Shown: one piece after another, positions 11,431-24,382 of the stretch
Layout of the letters: each line of letters begins with the position of its first letter
Numbering within the stretch: the first letter of the stretch is position 1
Assembly (NCBI GenBank): GCA_021234155.1
Contig: JAJEKV010000101.1
Location: 3,577,748-3,641,747, forward strand
Length of the DNA: 64,000 nucleotides
Direction: 5' to 3'
Source of the DNA: Isoetes taiwanensis
Taxonomy: Eukaryota; Streptophyta; Lycopodiopsida; Isoetales; Isoetaceae
Notes under the pieces: generated by a model
The model's input: the letters and a program-made list of their open reading frames with translations, nothing else
The model's database searches: none
Told to the model about the DNA's origin: nothing
Position numbers and translations under genes: made by a program

Positions 11431-13493
11431 CTTTTGTTTGATGCAAGCAAAGTGTTGTAAATGCATGTCGAACATGCTGGATAATTTTTTATAAAAAGTG
11501 TGCAAAATGTTTAGAAGTTATTAGAAAAGTTGGAAGCTAAGAAAAGTGGTGTGAACAAACTAGATAATAAGCATAAGCTAATATACATCTCAGATTACTA
11601 TTTCCATATCTACAGCTATTTGTGTCATTACTCGTGACCATGAATTTTGAATGTCTCAAGATATTTACAGCTCAGAGTGAAAGTGACAGTAAAAGTGAAA
11701 GTGATACTTAGATAGTAAAAGTGATTGATAGCTTTGCTCTTTCTTTTAGCTATGTAAGCAAGAGCATATGAAGGATCAATGTAAGCAAATAAGTCTAATG
11801 AAGTTTACATAATCTCAAATTGTCCACATTATTCAAAATGTTTACATTATTCAAGCTTAGTGGTTTCTGCTGGACATTCTTTGCATTATTTAGGATACCT
11901 AGGAAGAGCATGCGAAGATTAAAGTGAGAAAGATAAATTGCAAGATTTCTTGAATCGTTTGTGTTTTGCAGATGATAAAACTCACCTAACTTAGCATGCA
12001 CCTTAAAAAAAGGCTTGCTTTTCTTCTAAATGAACCACTTGCACAATACTGAAGTAGAAGAGAGAAAATTAAAAGAAAGCTACAATGAAGGCATAGTCAA
12101 TGCTGCATTTACGTGCAAAAAAGTAAAAGAATTTATGACATGCCAATTCTCTCATCAATAGAAGAACCCGATGATAGTGCAAAGATTAGAAAGCATATAG
12201 AAGACTTTAACCAAAGAATACATGCAGACATTATAAAGCATATAGTTATGGACTTCAACTGCCTTTTTAAGAAGAACTTCATGAGAACTAAAACTTCGAA
12301 ATTGCAATTTCCTTGCTAGTCCAACATTGTAAAAGTACCAAAGTACAAAATAATCGGAGCACACACATTGACTATATTTAAGAGAAAGAGAGAGAGATAG
12401 AATAGAAGATAATGAAACATAAATAATAAGGCACAACGTCATGTGCATCCCATGGCCAAAAGCAGCTATAACATGCGATTCAACAAAGCTCCATTTGTCA
12501 TTAAATTTTTTATCATATACAACAGAGGTAAAAGCAACGATAAAAGCAGTCTTTTAGGGGGTCCATCCTCCCAAATGAAGAGAACTTGGCTTGGTTTGGC
12601 ATCATATTAGAAGCAAAGAAATCTCTTTGCCATGTGCATGTGAATAAGAGCATATGTTTCTGTATCTAAACTATATAATTCTTTACTCGTGGGTCTTCAT
12701 TCCAATCCAATCATGCAGACATCATAATAAACAATGACAGCTTTTGTGCCAATGCTTGGAGTTATCATAAAGAAGATCGAAAATAATGCGAGTGGCAAGG
12801 TGAGGGGGACAGGAACAAACCTAGAGACATCTAGGAGGATGGAGCGCTAGATTTGGACCTCTGGAGCAAGGGAATCGACACAGAAATGACAGATTATTTG
12901 GGTTATTTTTGTTGTCTAAATTAGATGTAGCAAATCCAACCACCAAGCCACGCACTGCAAAAGAGAAGAAGACTTCATAGGATATAAAGAAGCTTGCTTT
13001 GTGAAGATGCTTTCTAAAGTAACTCACGAATTTTACAAATTTGTGAAACTAGAAAACGGCTTCCTTCAGCACCCTATTTCCACAACTGCTCCATTGCTAC
13101 CCTGTCATATCCTGCCAATGGCAGCCGTCGTAGCAGCCTTAAAACGTGGAAAACTTAAGAAAGAAAAGTACCGACCAATTTTTTCAAGTAAATCTAAGCC
13201 ATCAAAAAAAATTTCAAGTAAATCTGGGCCGTCCAAAGTTTTAGGGCGTGATCCATGACACAGGAGTTAACATTATAATATAAAGATGAGTGGAGATGTT
13301 AACAATAGTGACAAACAGATTCATATAGAGTATCTATCAGACTACGTTTGCCATCATTAACACCAACAAGAAGCACTTGAATCGACTTGTTGAAATCAAT
13401 TTTGAAGGCCACTGTCTAGGCACTTTTGGAACTTGAATGAGAAACCCTTTCTGCAAAATACAACTAACAATGGCACGTCTCCTGCTTGTCTTA

Positions 13494-13925
13494 TGATTAT
13501 AGATGGTTGTTTACAAGAATTTGCAAACCTTTAAAAGCGTGTACTTACTCTTTAAGATGTGCATTTCAATTGAATATTTCAAGACTACAATTTATACCCT
13601 TTCTATGATCTGTTTCTTTGCCAATGCATTTTTGTAAGGAACATTGGCCAAAGTTCCATCTATGTTTGCCCGGACAAGTCTTACCATCCAGCATGCAAGC
13701 AGCAGAATGTATGCCCGATAACATAACCAGAAGCAGTGTGGACTTAGTTGAAGAAAATTGATCAAAGCAATGTTTTCCAAGCTTCAAATTCATATATTTC
13801 TTGCGGTCAACAAACTAGAGACATCCAACCAATGCTATTGGGTTGCAAGATTTGTTAGTGACAAGTTTATTTTGTTACTTTGGACAATTTCGAGGTCCAT
13901 CTTCCACCTTCAATTTTCAAGGCCA
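13494..13925 (+). repeat. Sub-module S, copy 3
   Basis: Full-length S. It has gcaagcagcagaatg, as in copy 8 of unit 4 (27714), against gcaagcatcagaatg in most others. Confidence 0.8.
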
Positions 13926-14094
13926 CTGTATCTTGGCATCTAGGCACAGACTACGTTTGCCATCATTAACACCAACAAGAAGCACTTGAATCGACTTGTT
14001 GAAATCAATTTTGGCATCTAGACATTTTTGGAACTTGAAAGAGAAGCCTTTTCTGCAAAATATAACAAACGGCGGCACGCCTCCTGCTTGTCAT

Positions 14095-14450
14095 ATGATT
14101 AGAGATGGTTGTTTGCAAGAATTTGCAAACCTTTAAAAGCATAGATGTGCATTTCAATTTAATATTCAAGACTACAATTTATACCCTTTCTATGATCTCT
14201 TTCTTTGCCAATGCATTTTTGTAAGCAACATTGGCCAAAGTTCCATCTATGTTTGCGGGACAAGTCTTACCATCCAAATCAAAGCGATGTTTTTCAAGCT
14301 CCAAATTTATATATTTCTTGCAGTCAGCAAAGTAAAGACATTGGGTTGCAAGATTATTGGGTTTGCAAGACTTGTTAGTGACAAGTTTATTTTGTTACTT
14401 TGGACAATTTCAACATCCATCTTCCACCTTCATTCATTACCACTTCTTCT
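14095..14450 (+). repeat. Sub-module S, copy 4 (internal deletion)
   Basis: Lacks the middle block between ttaccatcca and aaagcgatg. The same deletion is seen in copies 6 and 11, so this is a distinct S subtype that sits immediately upstream of the BiP 3' flank. Confidence 0.78.
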
Positions 14451-14687
14451 TTTCTTTTTTGTTTCATGCAAGCAAAGTCTTGTAAATGCATGTCTAACAT
14501 CTTTGGATAAATTTTATAGAAAGTGTACAAAATTTTAAAAGTTATTAGAAAAGTTGAAAGCTAAGACAAGTGGTGTGAAAACCCGGATAATAAGCATAAG
14601 CTAATATACATCTCAGATTACTATTTCCATATCTACAAGTATTTGTGTCATTACTCGCGACCATGAATTTTGAATGTCTCAAGATAT

Positions 14688-16673
14688 TTACAGCTCGGAG
14701 TGATCTTCATCCTCTTCCTCTAAGGCATGAGCACCAGTCTTTTGATAAACCTTGGTTATTATGGGATTGCAAACATCCTCAATCTCCTTCAGTTTCTCTT
14801 CGAAATCCTCCCCTTCAGCACTTTGGTTATCGTCCAACCACTCCAAGATTTCCTTCAATTCAGCTTCAATCTTTTCTTTGTCATCAGAATCTAGCTTATC
14901 CGCTAGCTTGTCCTTGTCACCAATTGAACTCTTCATGTTGTACACATATGTCTCCAATCTATTCGGCATCAATCTTTTCCTTCACCTTCTTATCTTGCTC
15001 TGCATATTCCTCGGCCTCCTTGATCATTCTATCAACCTCATCGAAGATAAAGCGATCTTTGTCGTGATAATGATGATCTTCTACGCCTTTTACGGACGCC
15101 TTATCCTCTGCCTTCACTTTTAGAATTCCATGCATCTACTTCAAAAGTAACTTCAATCGAGGAATACCTCTTGGGTAGGGGCAATACCGCTCAAATCAAA
15201 TTTTTCAAGTTCGACAATCTTTTGTCAAGCTTCTTTCTCCTTCAAAGACACGAGCAGAACCACGGTTGTTTGCTTATCGATAGGTGCTAAACACTTGGGA
15301 TTTTTTAGTTGGAATCGTAGTACCCACGGGAATGAGCTTTGTCATCACTCCACCTTGGTTTCAATGCCAAGGGTCAAAGGAGTGGCATCAAGGATGAGTG
15401 CATCTTTAGTCTCTTCGCCCGCCTTCCCCACTTAGAATGCCTCCTTGAAGCTGCTGCACCATAGGCTCTGACCTCATCGGGATTGACTCCCTTGCTAGGC
15501 TCCTTGCCCTCAAAGTAGTCCTTCAACAATTCTTTGTATCTTTGGGATCACAGTACTTCCTCCAACAAGAGCGATTTCATCAATCTGCGACTTCTTAAGG
15601 CCGGCATCATTCATGGCCTTCCTAACGGGGCCCAATGTCTTCTTGAACAAGTCATTGTTAAGCTCCTCAAACCTTGCTCGGTAAGTGGTTCGGAGAAATC
15701 AACACCATCAAAAGACTCTCAACCTCAATTCTAACTTGGTCTTTGGTTCTTGAGTGCCCTCTTTGCTCGCCAAGCGACGGAGTTTCCCAATAGCCCCGCT
15801 ATCCTTGCTAATGTCCTTGTTGTACTTCTTCTTGATGAGTTTAATGAAGTGCTCCATAATTACGTGGTCAAAATCCTCTCCGCCAAGATGAGTATCACCA
15901 CTTGTGGCTAAAACTTCAAATACTCCATTATCAATTGTTAAGATGTCGACATCAAAGGTACCACCACCAAGGTCAAACACAAGTATGTTCTTCTCGTTTC
16001 CCTTCTCATTAAGTCCATAAGCCAATCTTTGCTTTGCGGTTGGCTCATTCGAATCTGAGCCACGTTAAGTCCGGCAATGATACCGGCATCTTTTGTGGCT
16101 TTTGTCTCATTGCATCATTGAAATAAGCCGGGACGATTGATAACGACATTTTTTACGACCTTTCCTAAGAATGCCTCGGCGGTTTCCTTCATTTTTATCA
16201 AAATCATAGCGCTAATCTCCTCTCGGGCTGAAAAGCTTAACCCGCCATCCTTGATCTTAACTTGTATATAAGGTTTCCCATCTTTGTTGATGATCTTGTA
16301 GGGCAATAGTTTCATATCATTTTGGACTTCTTTGTCGTCAAACTTCCTTCCAATCAAACGTTTAGGGTCAAAAATTGTCCTTTCGGGGTTAGAAGCAGCT
16401 TGGTTCTTGTTTGCCTCTCCAATAAGCCTTTCAGAATCTGTGAAGGCTACCCATGATGGTGTGATTCGATTTCCACGGTCATTGGCTATGATTTCTACAT
16501 GCCCATCTTTGTTATAAACACCCACACAAGAATATGTTGTTCCCGGATCAATACCAATTACTGTATCTAATTTGGGAGCTTCTTCTGCGCCTGCTGCTCT
16601 GAGATACAACCCAAATTGTAAGCAAAACCAAGCATAGACCTAATCTGCTAACATGAGCTACTTCCCTCGACAT
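14688..16673 (-). pseudogene. BiP-like ER HSP70, copy A (intronless, frameshifted)
   Basis: Start ATG at 16673 and stop at 14688 span 1,986 bp, the length expected for a BiP of about 660 residues with no introns. The reading frame is broken several times. Visible pieces are a hydrophobic signal-peptide-like start ([15 protein letters not shown]), phosphate-1 motif with Pro for Leu (IDPGTTYS, 16115-16609), phosphate-2 [11 protein letters not shown] (15708-16025), and the helical lid ending DEDHSEL (14688-14972). BiP is the ATP-driven chaperone of the ER lumen. Plant BiP genes normally have introns, so this may derive from a reverse-transcribed copy, although no poly(A) is seen at its end. Some lesions fall at CTG/CAG sites and could be sequence errors. 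Confidence 0.85.
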
Positions 16674-18225
16674 TCTCTACTGCCTCTGCTTCTCTCAACA
16701 CTCTCTTCTGCTTACGCTTCTCACCACTCTGCTTCTTTTAAACAAGCAAGGAAAAGGGCAAAGGAAATGAAAAAAACGCATAAAAAGGGAAAAGGGAAAA
16801 AAAGGCAAGCATTATTTTTTTCTTCTTGATGAGTTCTTATTGAACCTAATTCTTTGCTGGCCGATCTTGGCACGAAATGGAAGAGTATGGTGATTTTTAT
16901 GCATAAATACTATATGCCCCTTAAATTCGTTTTGTTGCATGTAATAGCAGCATGTGGAGGATTGACAGCATGTTATTAAAATTGGTTGCATATGCTGTGC
17001 ATTACTATATGGGCGAAGATCCTTTGTAAGGTATCCAGGGTTTTGCATCAAATTGAGATGCCCCTAAGCTAGCATATTTAATCTAGTATTTCAACGTGTA
17101 AGCTAAGCTGTGCATATTCTAGAGCTTGCCTGCATGTTATTTAAAAGTGATCACTTTACTAATTTGTGCAATGTGATTTTGCTTGAAATAATCTTTAGAG
17201 TTCCATCCAGGGTAATACTCTTGGAATGTTCACATACGCACTTTCTTTTTTATGCAGGCCCGTGATCCGTGTGGTTTTTGCAGGCCCTAGGAATCGAAGG
17301 AGACATGCTGCCAGGACTTGCATATTTTGGAGCTTATCTCATGTTATTTAAGGTGATGGTTTGCAGTTGTATTTAGGGAAATTGAATGATTTGCTAATTA
17401 TTGTGACTAGTTATTGCCGGGCTCATTTCCTCCCGTGGCCATGCATGTGTTTTTTGGGCTAGACCGTAGTTATCAATGATCTTGTAAGAAGAAAGCCATC
17501 AATAACTCCACTTTTCAATTCATGGCTTGCTTCAATTGCAAGTCCTGCTCATTGCTAGATAAATAGTATTCAGAAGAGAATATGATGATCCCAGGGTTCC
17601 TTAAGCTACCTTAGACTATTTGAACTGGATAATTATGGTCTGTTAAGGCTTTATTAGTACCAAGGGTGCAAAGGCAGTACTTCAATTTATTGGTTTTTCT
17701 ACGAGCTTGAAAAATTTTGTAGAATGCAAGGATGTGAGCTTTTTGAAGAGACCTTTCTCAGTCAAGGTCATTCTTGGTTATTCTCAAATGTGAGAATGGA
17801 GGATCTAGAGAAAGGCATCTCTGCCATGTTCAAGCAGCAATCATGACATTCAAATGCTAATCGTGTAAATCCAGATGCTAATCCCATTGCAGCAAATCCA
17901 TATTCATTCTGCACATGTCATTGCAGTTTATTTAGCAACAGAAGAAATTTACAGACGTCTCCAACATCATTAGAATAAGGAGGTTTGAAGATCATCCTAT
18001 GGAGTTTAATTGTTGCTGGTGCTGCAGCAGTGACTAACATTAGACTTATGTATTACTTACAGCAATTGGGTGAATAATAACATGATATACAGTGAAGGTA
18101 TGATCGGAAAACCTTTATTCGGTGAGAGTGGCTTTGCATGCAGGGGCAATGAATTTCCATGGGTTGACGACCTTTTATTTGTTGAAGAATGCCTATGCAT
18201 GTAGGCAATAAATTTTGTTCATACT
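16674..18225 (-). promoter_or_regulatory. BiP copy A 5'-flanking region
   Basis: About 130 bp of purine-rich minus-strand leader lies upstream of the ATG, followed by AT-rich sequence conserved in units 4 and 5 and duplicated again at 52900-53875. I looked for ER-stress elements (CCAAT-N9-CCACG, TGACGTG) and saw no clear match. No TATA box can be assigned with confidence. No other gene is visible in this stretch. Confidence 0.35.
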
Positions 18226-18576
18226 ATGGCCACTTCTCATCTTGCCCCTTTAAGGGGTAATATTTTCTACGCAACATCCTATTACCTTGAGACTTTGTTC
18301 TCAAGAGCCCACTGGAGCTATGGCCATGCAATTCCACCACTGTCAAACCTGGAGGCACCCATTGCAAACTCTCATAGCATGGAGGTTTTTCTTGAATGGA
18401 CAAAGAGAGCTTGAGCTATAAAGGCCTTTCAGCTTCATCTCACAGAGGTTTCAATGGTATTAAAGGCATTTGCAGACTATGTTCATAGTGTTATTGGCAC
18501 ACAAAGGCAGTTCACTATTATCTATGACTAGAAGGAAGCAAAAATTAGGACACACTCATATTCACTTTACTGCTCG

Positions 18577-18820
18577 GATATAAAAAGCAGGACTGTGAAC
18601 TAGCCAACGAACATGATGCAAGAAAGATGAAAATCCATACTATCATGCCTTTAAGCTGACATCCTGGAACTTGGCCAATGCTTTGCCATTTTAATTTGCA
18701 GATATGAAAAACCAGGACTGTGAAGGAGATAACGAACATGATGCAAGAAAGGTGAAAATCCATGCTATCATGCTCACGTCATGGAACTTGGGCCAACACT
18801 TTTCTATCTTAATCTGCACA
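18577..18820 (+). repeat. About 125-bp local tandem duplication in unit 2
   Basis: Two adjacent copies share gatataaaaagcagg/gatatgaaaaaccagg starts, then ggactgtgaa, aacgaacatgatgcaagaaa and atgaaaatccat/gtgaaaatccat blocks. The copies differ by scattered substitutions, so the duplication predates the large unit duplication. It is also present in unit 4 near 32318-32560, and is lost in unit 5. Confidence 0.8.
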
Positions 18821-21032
18821 ACGTTACATCATGCCCCAAAGATTTAGGTTGTTTTCCTACTAACTGCAAATTCCTCTTCAAATTCCTCTCTATGTGTTTT
18901 CCTCCAGCAGATATTGCAATATAATTGAGGATTATTTGAAAGCCTTGAGTTTGTTTTGGCATGGTTGTGTTATACCAGCTTGCAATGGCTACCAAGCTAA
19001 GCTACTTCATGTGCTTAGTTGTAGTTTACATCGGTTGCGTATAGAGTTTTGCGAATTATATAGAGATGTAACAAGCTTGGACGGAATTTTGTTGCAGGTA
19101 TTTTCTTTAAAATAAATAGTCTCTTAGATAGCAACAGACTCCGATGTTCTTAGAAATTGAATGCTAATGCCAAATGGAAGCTTCAAATGATTGAAGCGGT
19201 TGATGTCGTTGGGCTTTTATTATTTCAAAAGGTAAGGATTTATATGTTTGTAGTTTAGTTTGCTCTAGATTATACTAGCATATGCTGGGTCTGCATTGGT
19301 TTAAATGGAAATGGAAGTTTTCGTGACTCCACAAGCTTGCAAAAAGTGAATCAGCTTGCACTGCAGCAGTTGACTGAATTATTCTGGAGGCTAGAGTGAT
19401 AGAGACATGAGGCATGTTGCCTAGGTATCAGAGCTCTGGTTAGATGATTCAGTTATGTATTCTAGATCTGCACGGAAGGATTGTTAGAGCCATTACATGT
19501 TTGTTCTATTGGCTGTCTGTGTTCCAAATTTTGGTATTTTAAACAAAGAATAGTTATCCACGGCATTGAATTTCGGTCAGCTATGTCTAATGCACATAAT
19601 ATAATCCTCCTTTGTTTGAACTCATAGGGCATGCACATATTTTTTTCTCTCAGAAATTCACATGGCTTGTCATGACACAAGGATTGATTTCTGGATATGG
19701 GCAGCATGCATAAGATAGAACTGTAGTTGCAGAACTCAAGCAAAGATAGAGCAGACGATGTTATTGACGGTAAGAGGTAAATTAATTTATAGCTTAGATG
19801 TCAATACAGATTGCATGCTTGATAAATTGATGCATAAGATTTGGAATGTCAAACAAGCGTTGCTTATACAGCTCAAAATTCTTCTTCATGCCCTGTTTAC
19901 TTCTTGCTCAGTTTTTTCAATTTTCTATTCACTTTTTTGCTCCTATGAGGATCATCTGCACGTTCTCCAACAACACATTGAAACGACCTGTCAGAGTTGT
20001 CACCTGAAATGAAAATATAAATTACTTAGCACTGATCAATAGAGCCAAAAATTCCAGCAGAAGTGGCATTAAGATGGAATGCCTAGTATGCCTTTGGCTC
20101 TTTTTCTAAATAGGCAAATATTTGTTATCTACTTCAACCATATCATATTATTTTGCAAGTTCCCGTGTTGGAATACATTCCATGACTCTTCCAAGTTTAG
20201 GCATTTTGCCTTATTTAATGCTAAATCCTTGAGGACCACTGGACGATGGATGCAATCCTATTGCAGTTCCCAAATCCTTTTCCATAACTAGGTAATGCAA
20301 CATATTATGTTCCAGTTTGTAAATATGCACAAGGCATTTCCTAATGATTGCTTTAAGGATTGAAATTTCAAGTTGCAACAAATCAAGGTCAACAAGCTAA
20401 AATGATTTGGAAAACATTTAAGGATAATAAGTTTTGGGTATTGTGACGTTGGCATCTTTGTGTCCACTTTGTTTGAATTATGTCCGTTCAAGACACACAC
20501 TTTTGTAAATTCATTTTGATGCTAGGAGACCGCATGAAATAATAATGCAAAAACAAACTTAGACAACTTGCGCTAACATCATTTAGGCTCTATGCAATGC
20601 CAAGTGTGCCATGTCATTGACTCTATTATGAAGCGACATTTTGATTCATTGTGCAAGTCGTGAGGAAGCCTAGAGAGTCTTCGAAACCATGATTGCTGGA
20701 AGAATATTATGTAAACATGAGATATAGGTTAGGATATGTGTAGGCAATAGTTTTGAGAAAATTGTTACGAAGAATGTCTCTACATACTAAAGGATGTTAC
20801 TTATATTATCATTCTAAGCTCCTGTACAATAGCAGTTGCACTGGGACAAGGGAAACAAATCCACACGATTGCATGATTAAGGTCACGGATGCAAAATCAT
20901 TATGAATTATTAGTTGGCTATTATGATCATGTCTTCGTGCTTAATGCATCTTTTTAAATTAGCAACATTTCACCGAAAGTTGAGGTTGCCACTTTTAAAT
21001 TACAAATGCATGAACACCATTCTTCATTGCAG
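18821..21032. other. Non-coding part of unit 2
   Basis: Sequence conserved in unit 4 (32560-34740) and partly in unit 5. Short open frames such as 19758-20012 recur in all three copies only because the DNA is nearly identical. None shows a domain, and unit 5 breaks them with indels. I see no gene here. Confidence 0.5.
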
Positions 21033-21750
21033 TTTTACACTCAGTTATGATCATCTGCATGAAAATAGTGAGAGACTTCATTCCAAGCTTCCAACAGACG
21101 TTTCACGATAAGTTAGGACGTGTGAGGACCAGCTGTGATTTGATAAAAAGCCGAATCTAGTAGCTGATGGTGTATACAATTGCTTCCCACTGGTTTAGAC
21201 TTTTCAATCCAATATTTGATAAAAGACATGGCAGGAGAGTCATGGGGTACAAAGGGCACGCCAAACTAGCTTTACAGCTAGAGCTTGAGCTTGCTTGAAA
21301 AGACTTTTACAGCCTAGACCACCAAAATCCTTGGGGGCAATAAGATTTTGCCAAGCAACTTTGTAATTTCCCTGCCAGATGAATTTACTTATAGCAGCTT
21401 CAATTTTCCCATAAGTTGCTTTATCAGCTACTATTGCAGATGAAAAGTAAATGTGTGTGCTGGCAATCACTGTATTAGCAATCTCCACTCTACCTGCCAA
21501 AGAAAGAGAAGCAGGATACATCATGAATTTCCTCTTAATTTTATTTGTAATTGATGCCCAAAGACCATGCAATTTCATGTCTAAAGCAAGAGGAAGCCCC
21601 AGCAATTTGATGGCCATATTTTTACCCAGAATGGGGATATCTGCAATACTAGCTTCTGAGGTGTCCAAAAGGATTCCACATTTAGACCTGTTCAAATGAA
21701 CTCCCGAGGCTTTGCCAGACAACTCCATTGCAGACAAAAAGGTGAAAATA
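21033..21750 (-). mobile_element. L1-type LINE ORF2 fragment inside unit 2
   Basis: The minus frame 21788-21240 reads FTFLSAMELSGKASGVHLNR, KLLGLPLALDMK, SLSLAGRVEIANTV, KFIWQGNYKVAW and PKDFGGLGCKS. This is the post-polymerase region of plant L1-type ORF2. The first dozen residues of the frame belong to the unit, so the LINE joins near 21750. The other junction is near 21033. Units 4 and 5 run directly from ttttacactca to the ccctctacacc-like sequence with no LINE, so it was gained by unit 2 or lost elsewhere. No poly(A) or target duplication was seen. Confidence 0.75.
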
Positions 21751-21901
21751 CTGCCCTCTACACCAGCCATAAGCACCAAACGTGGCATAATTAAAGTAAG
21801 AACTAGAAATTAAATAATGGCTTCCTAGAAAATAATCAATAGAGACGAAATAGTTCTCACATATAGGCATCCCCCCATCTTCATCATCCCCCATCCACCA
21901 C

Positions 21902-21920
21902 AAAAAAAAAAAAAAAAAAA
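21902..21920 (+). repeat. A-tract in the unit end region
   Basis: A pure A run preceded by catcccccatccacc and followed by a purine-rich stretch. It recurs at 34903-34923 and 62781-62797 in units 4 and 5 with different lengths, which makes it a handy length marker between units. Confidence 0.85.
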
Positions 21921-23635
21921 CAAAAGGAGAGAAAAGAAAAAGAAAAAAGACGCATCTCTAGCATGCATGCATCTAACCTCGTCACCACATTCATAACACA
22001 GTAATCATCTTAAACCTTAATCAATTTTATGATTCTAGAGATGCTTTTCCAAATCCACATTTAGCGAAGCAAAAGAGAAAGTCAATTACAAATCTATGAA
22101 CAACATTCATGATTCCAACATTACACCAACCCCGCTGCTGCTAGAAGCTTGACAAAAAAACAATGCAACGATGCCCATGCTCACACAACAAAAATTGGAT
22201 ACCACTGCAATGTTACCCTCCCCCCCTCCCCCCTCCAAATCGAGGCGCAGCCGACCGCCTCCGTTTGCACTTGGATGCACACGTGCTCTGCACATTCCAC
22301 ATTGCCAGTGAGCTCTCTTTTTCCGCCAGCAGGCTTTTAGGCGTTGAGGCCCCATTGCCATAGTGTAAGCGAGGTTAGGTTGCTCGGCCCCTTTGGGCAT
22401 GTAAAAAACTTTAATCAGTGACTACATGCAGACATAAAGCATATATATGGGCTTCAACTGCCTTTTTAAGAAGCACTGACAGAACTAATACCTTGGTGGA
22501 ACTCAGAAATTGCAATTTCCTTGCTAGTCCGGACAACAGTAAAAGTACCAAAGTACAAAATAATTGGAGCACACACATTGACCATATTTAAGAGAAAGAG
22601 AGAGAGAGATGGAACAGAAGATAATGAAGCATAAATAGTGAGGCACAACGTGATGTGCATCCCATGGCCAAAACGCTACAACATGCAGATTCCAACAGAG
22701 CTCCATTTGTCATTAACTCTATTATCATATATAACTAAGGTAAAAGCAAAGACAAAAGCAGATTTTTAGGGGCTCCATCCTCCCAAATGTAAGAGCCATA
22801 GGCTTGGTTTGGCGTCATATTAGAAGCAAAGAAATCTCTTGGGCCTTCATTCCAATCCAATCATGCAGACATCGACAGCTATTGTGCCAATGCCTGGAGT
22901 TGTCATAAAGAAGATCAAAAATAATGTGGCAAGGTGAGGGGGACAGGATCAAACCTAGAGACATCTAGGAGGATGGAGCGCTAGATTTGGACCTCTGAAG
23001 CAAGGGAATCAACACAGAAATGTCCGATTATTTGGGTTATTTTCGTTGTCTAAATTAGCTATAGCAAATCCAACCACCAAGCCACGCACTGCAAAAGAGG
23101 AGAAGACTTCATAGGATATAAGAAGCTTGGTTTGTGAAGATGCTTTCTAAAGTAACTCATGTATTTTACAAATTTGTGAAACTGGAAAACGGCTTCCTTC
23201 CGCACCCTATTTCCACAACTGCTCCATTGCTACCCTGTCATATCCTGCCAATGGCGGCTGTAGCAGCCTTAAAACGTGGAAAACTTAAGAAAGAAAAGTA
23301 CCGACCAACTTTTTCAAGTAAATCTAAGGCATCAAAAAAAATTTCAAGTAAATCTGGGCCATCCAAAGTTTTAGGGCGTGATCCATGACACAGGAGTTAA
23401 CATTATAATATAAAGATGAGTGGAGATGTTAACAATAGTGACAAATAGATTCATATAGAGTATCTATCAGACTACGTTTGCCATCATTAACACCAACAAA
23501 AAGCACTTGAATCGACTTGTTGAAATCAATTTTGAAGCCCACTGTATCTTACTTGACATCTAGGCACTTTTGGAACTTGAATGAGAAACCCTTTCTGCAA
23601 AATACAACTAACAATGGCACGTCTCCTGCTTGTCT

Positions 23636-24070
23636 TATGATTAGAGATGGTTGTTTACAAGAATTTGCAAACCTTTAAAAGCGTGTACTTACTCTTTAAG
23701 ATGTGCATTTCAATTGAATATTTCAACGCTACAATTTATACCCTTTCTATGATCTGTTTCTTTGCCAATGCATTTTTGTAAGGAACATTGGCCAAAGTTC
23801 CATCTATGTTTGCCCGGACAAGTCTTACCATCCAGCATGCAAGCATCAGAATGCATGCCCGATAACATAACCAGAAGCAGTGTGGACCTAGTTGAAGAAA
23901 ATTGATCAAAGCAATGTTTTCCAAGCTTCAAATTCATATATTTCTTGCGGTCAACAAACTAGAGACATCCAACCAATGCTATTGGGTTACAAGACTTGTT
24001 AGTGACAAGTTTATTTTGTTACTTTGAACAATTTCGAGGCCCATCTTCCACCTTCAATTTTGAAGGCCAC
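23636..24070 (+). repeat. Sub-module S, copy 5
   Basis: Full-length S, closely matching unit 5 copy 9 (36658), with which it shares tggacctagttg. Confidence 0.8.
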
Positions 24071-24084
24071 TTTATCTTACTTGA

Positions 24085-24325
24085 TTAGAGATGATTGTTT
24101 ACAAGAATTTGCAAACCTTTAAAAGCATAAATGTGCATTTCAATTTAATATTCAAGACTACAATTTATACCTTTTCTATGATCTCTTTCTTTGCCAATGC
24201 ATTTTTGTAAGCAACATTGGCCAAAGTTCCATCTATGTTTGCCCGGACAAGTCTTACCATCCAGCCAAAGCGATGTTTTTCAAGCTCCAAATTCATATAT
24301 TTCTTGCAGTCAGCAAAGTAATGAC
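24085..24325 (+). repeat. Sub-module S, copy 6 (deleted and truncated)
   Basis: Same internal deletion as copy 4. It ends at gcagtcagcaaagta, where sequence jumps to the common leader (atgacagctt) that forms the foldback. Confidence 0.78.
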
Positions 24326-24382
24326 AGCTTGTGCCACTGCCTGGAGTTATCATAAGGAAGATCGAAAATAATGCAAGTGGCA

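Larger units (their letters stand above)
10747..12732 (+). repeat. Array unit 1, short type (BiP deleted)
   Basis: Starts abruptly at tttgcccgg inside sub-module S. It continues with a second S copy, then BiP 3'-flank sequence ending at the last BiP codons (11665-11680). About 530 bp found only in short units follows, and then the common unit end (12236 onward). It matches unit 3 (24930-26950) closely over its whole right part. It is a deletion derivative of the BiP-bearing unit. Confidence 0.8.
12733..22860 (+). repeat. Array unit 2, long type with BiP copy A
   Basis: Order: a leader near 12733-13500 with an 84-85 codon frame, two S copies, BiP copy A on the minus strand, then about 6 kb of BiP 5'-flanking sequence, ending in an A-rich tract (21902-21920) and the common end region. 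It aligns collinearly with units 4 and 5. It differs by carrying a LINE fragment at 21033-21750 that units 4 and 5 lack. Confidence 0.85.

Noticed and set aside
22595-22612. GA-rich microsatellite near the unit ends (also 12370, 26610, 35600, 63470)
   Set aside because: An ordinary simple repeat that varies in length between units. No function is suggested beyond being a marker.
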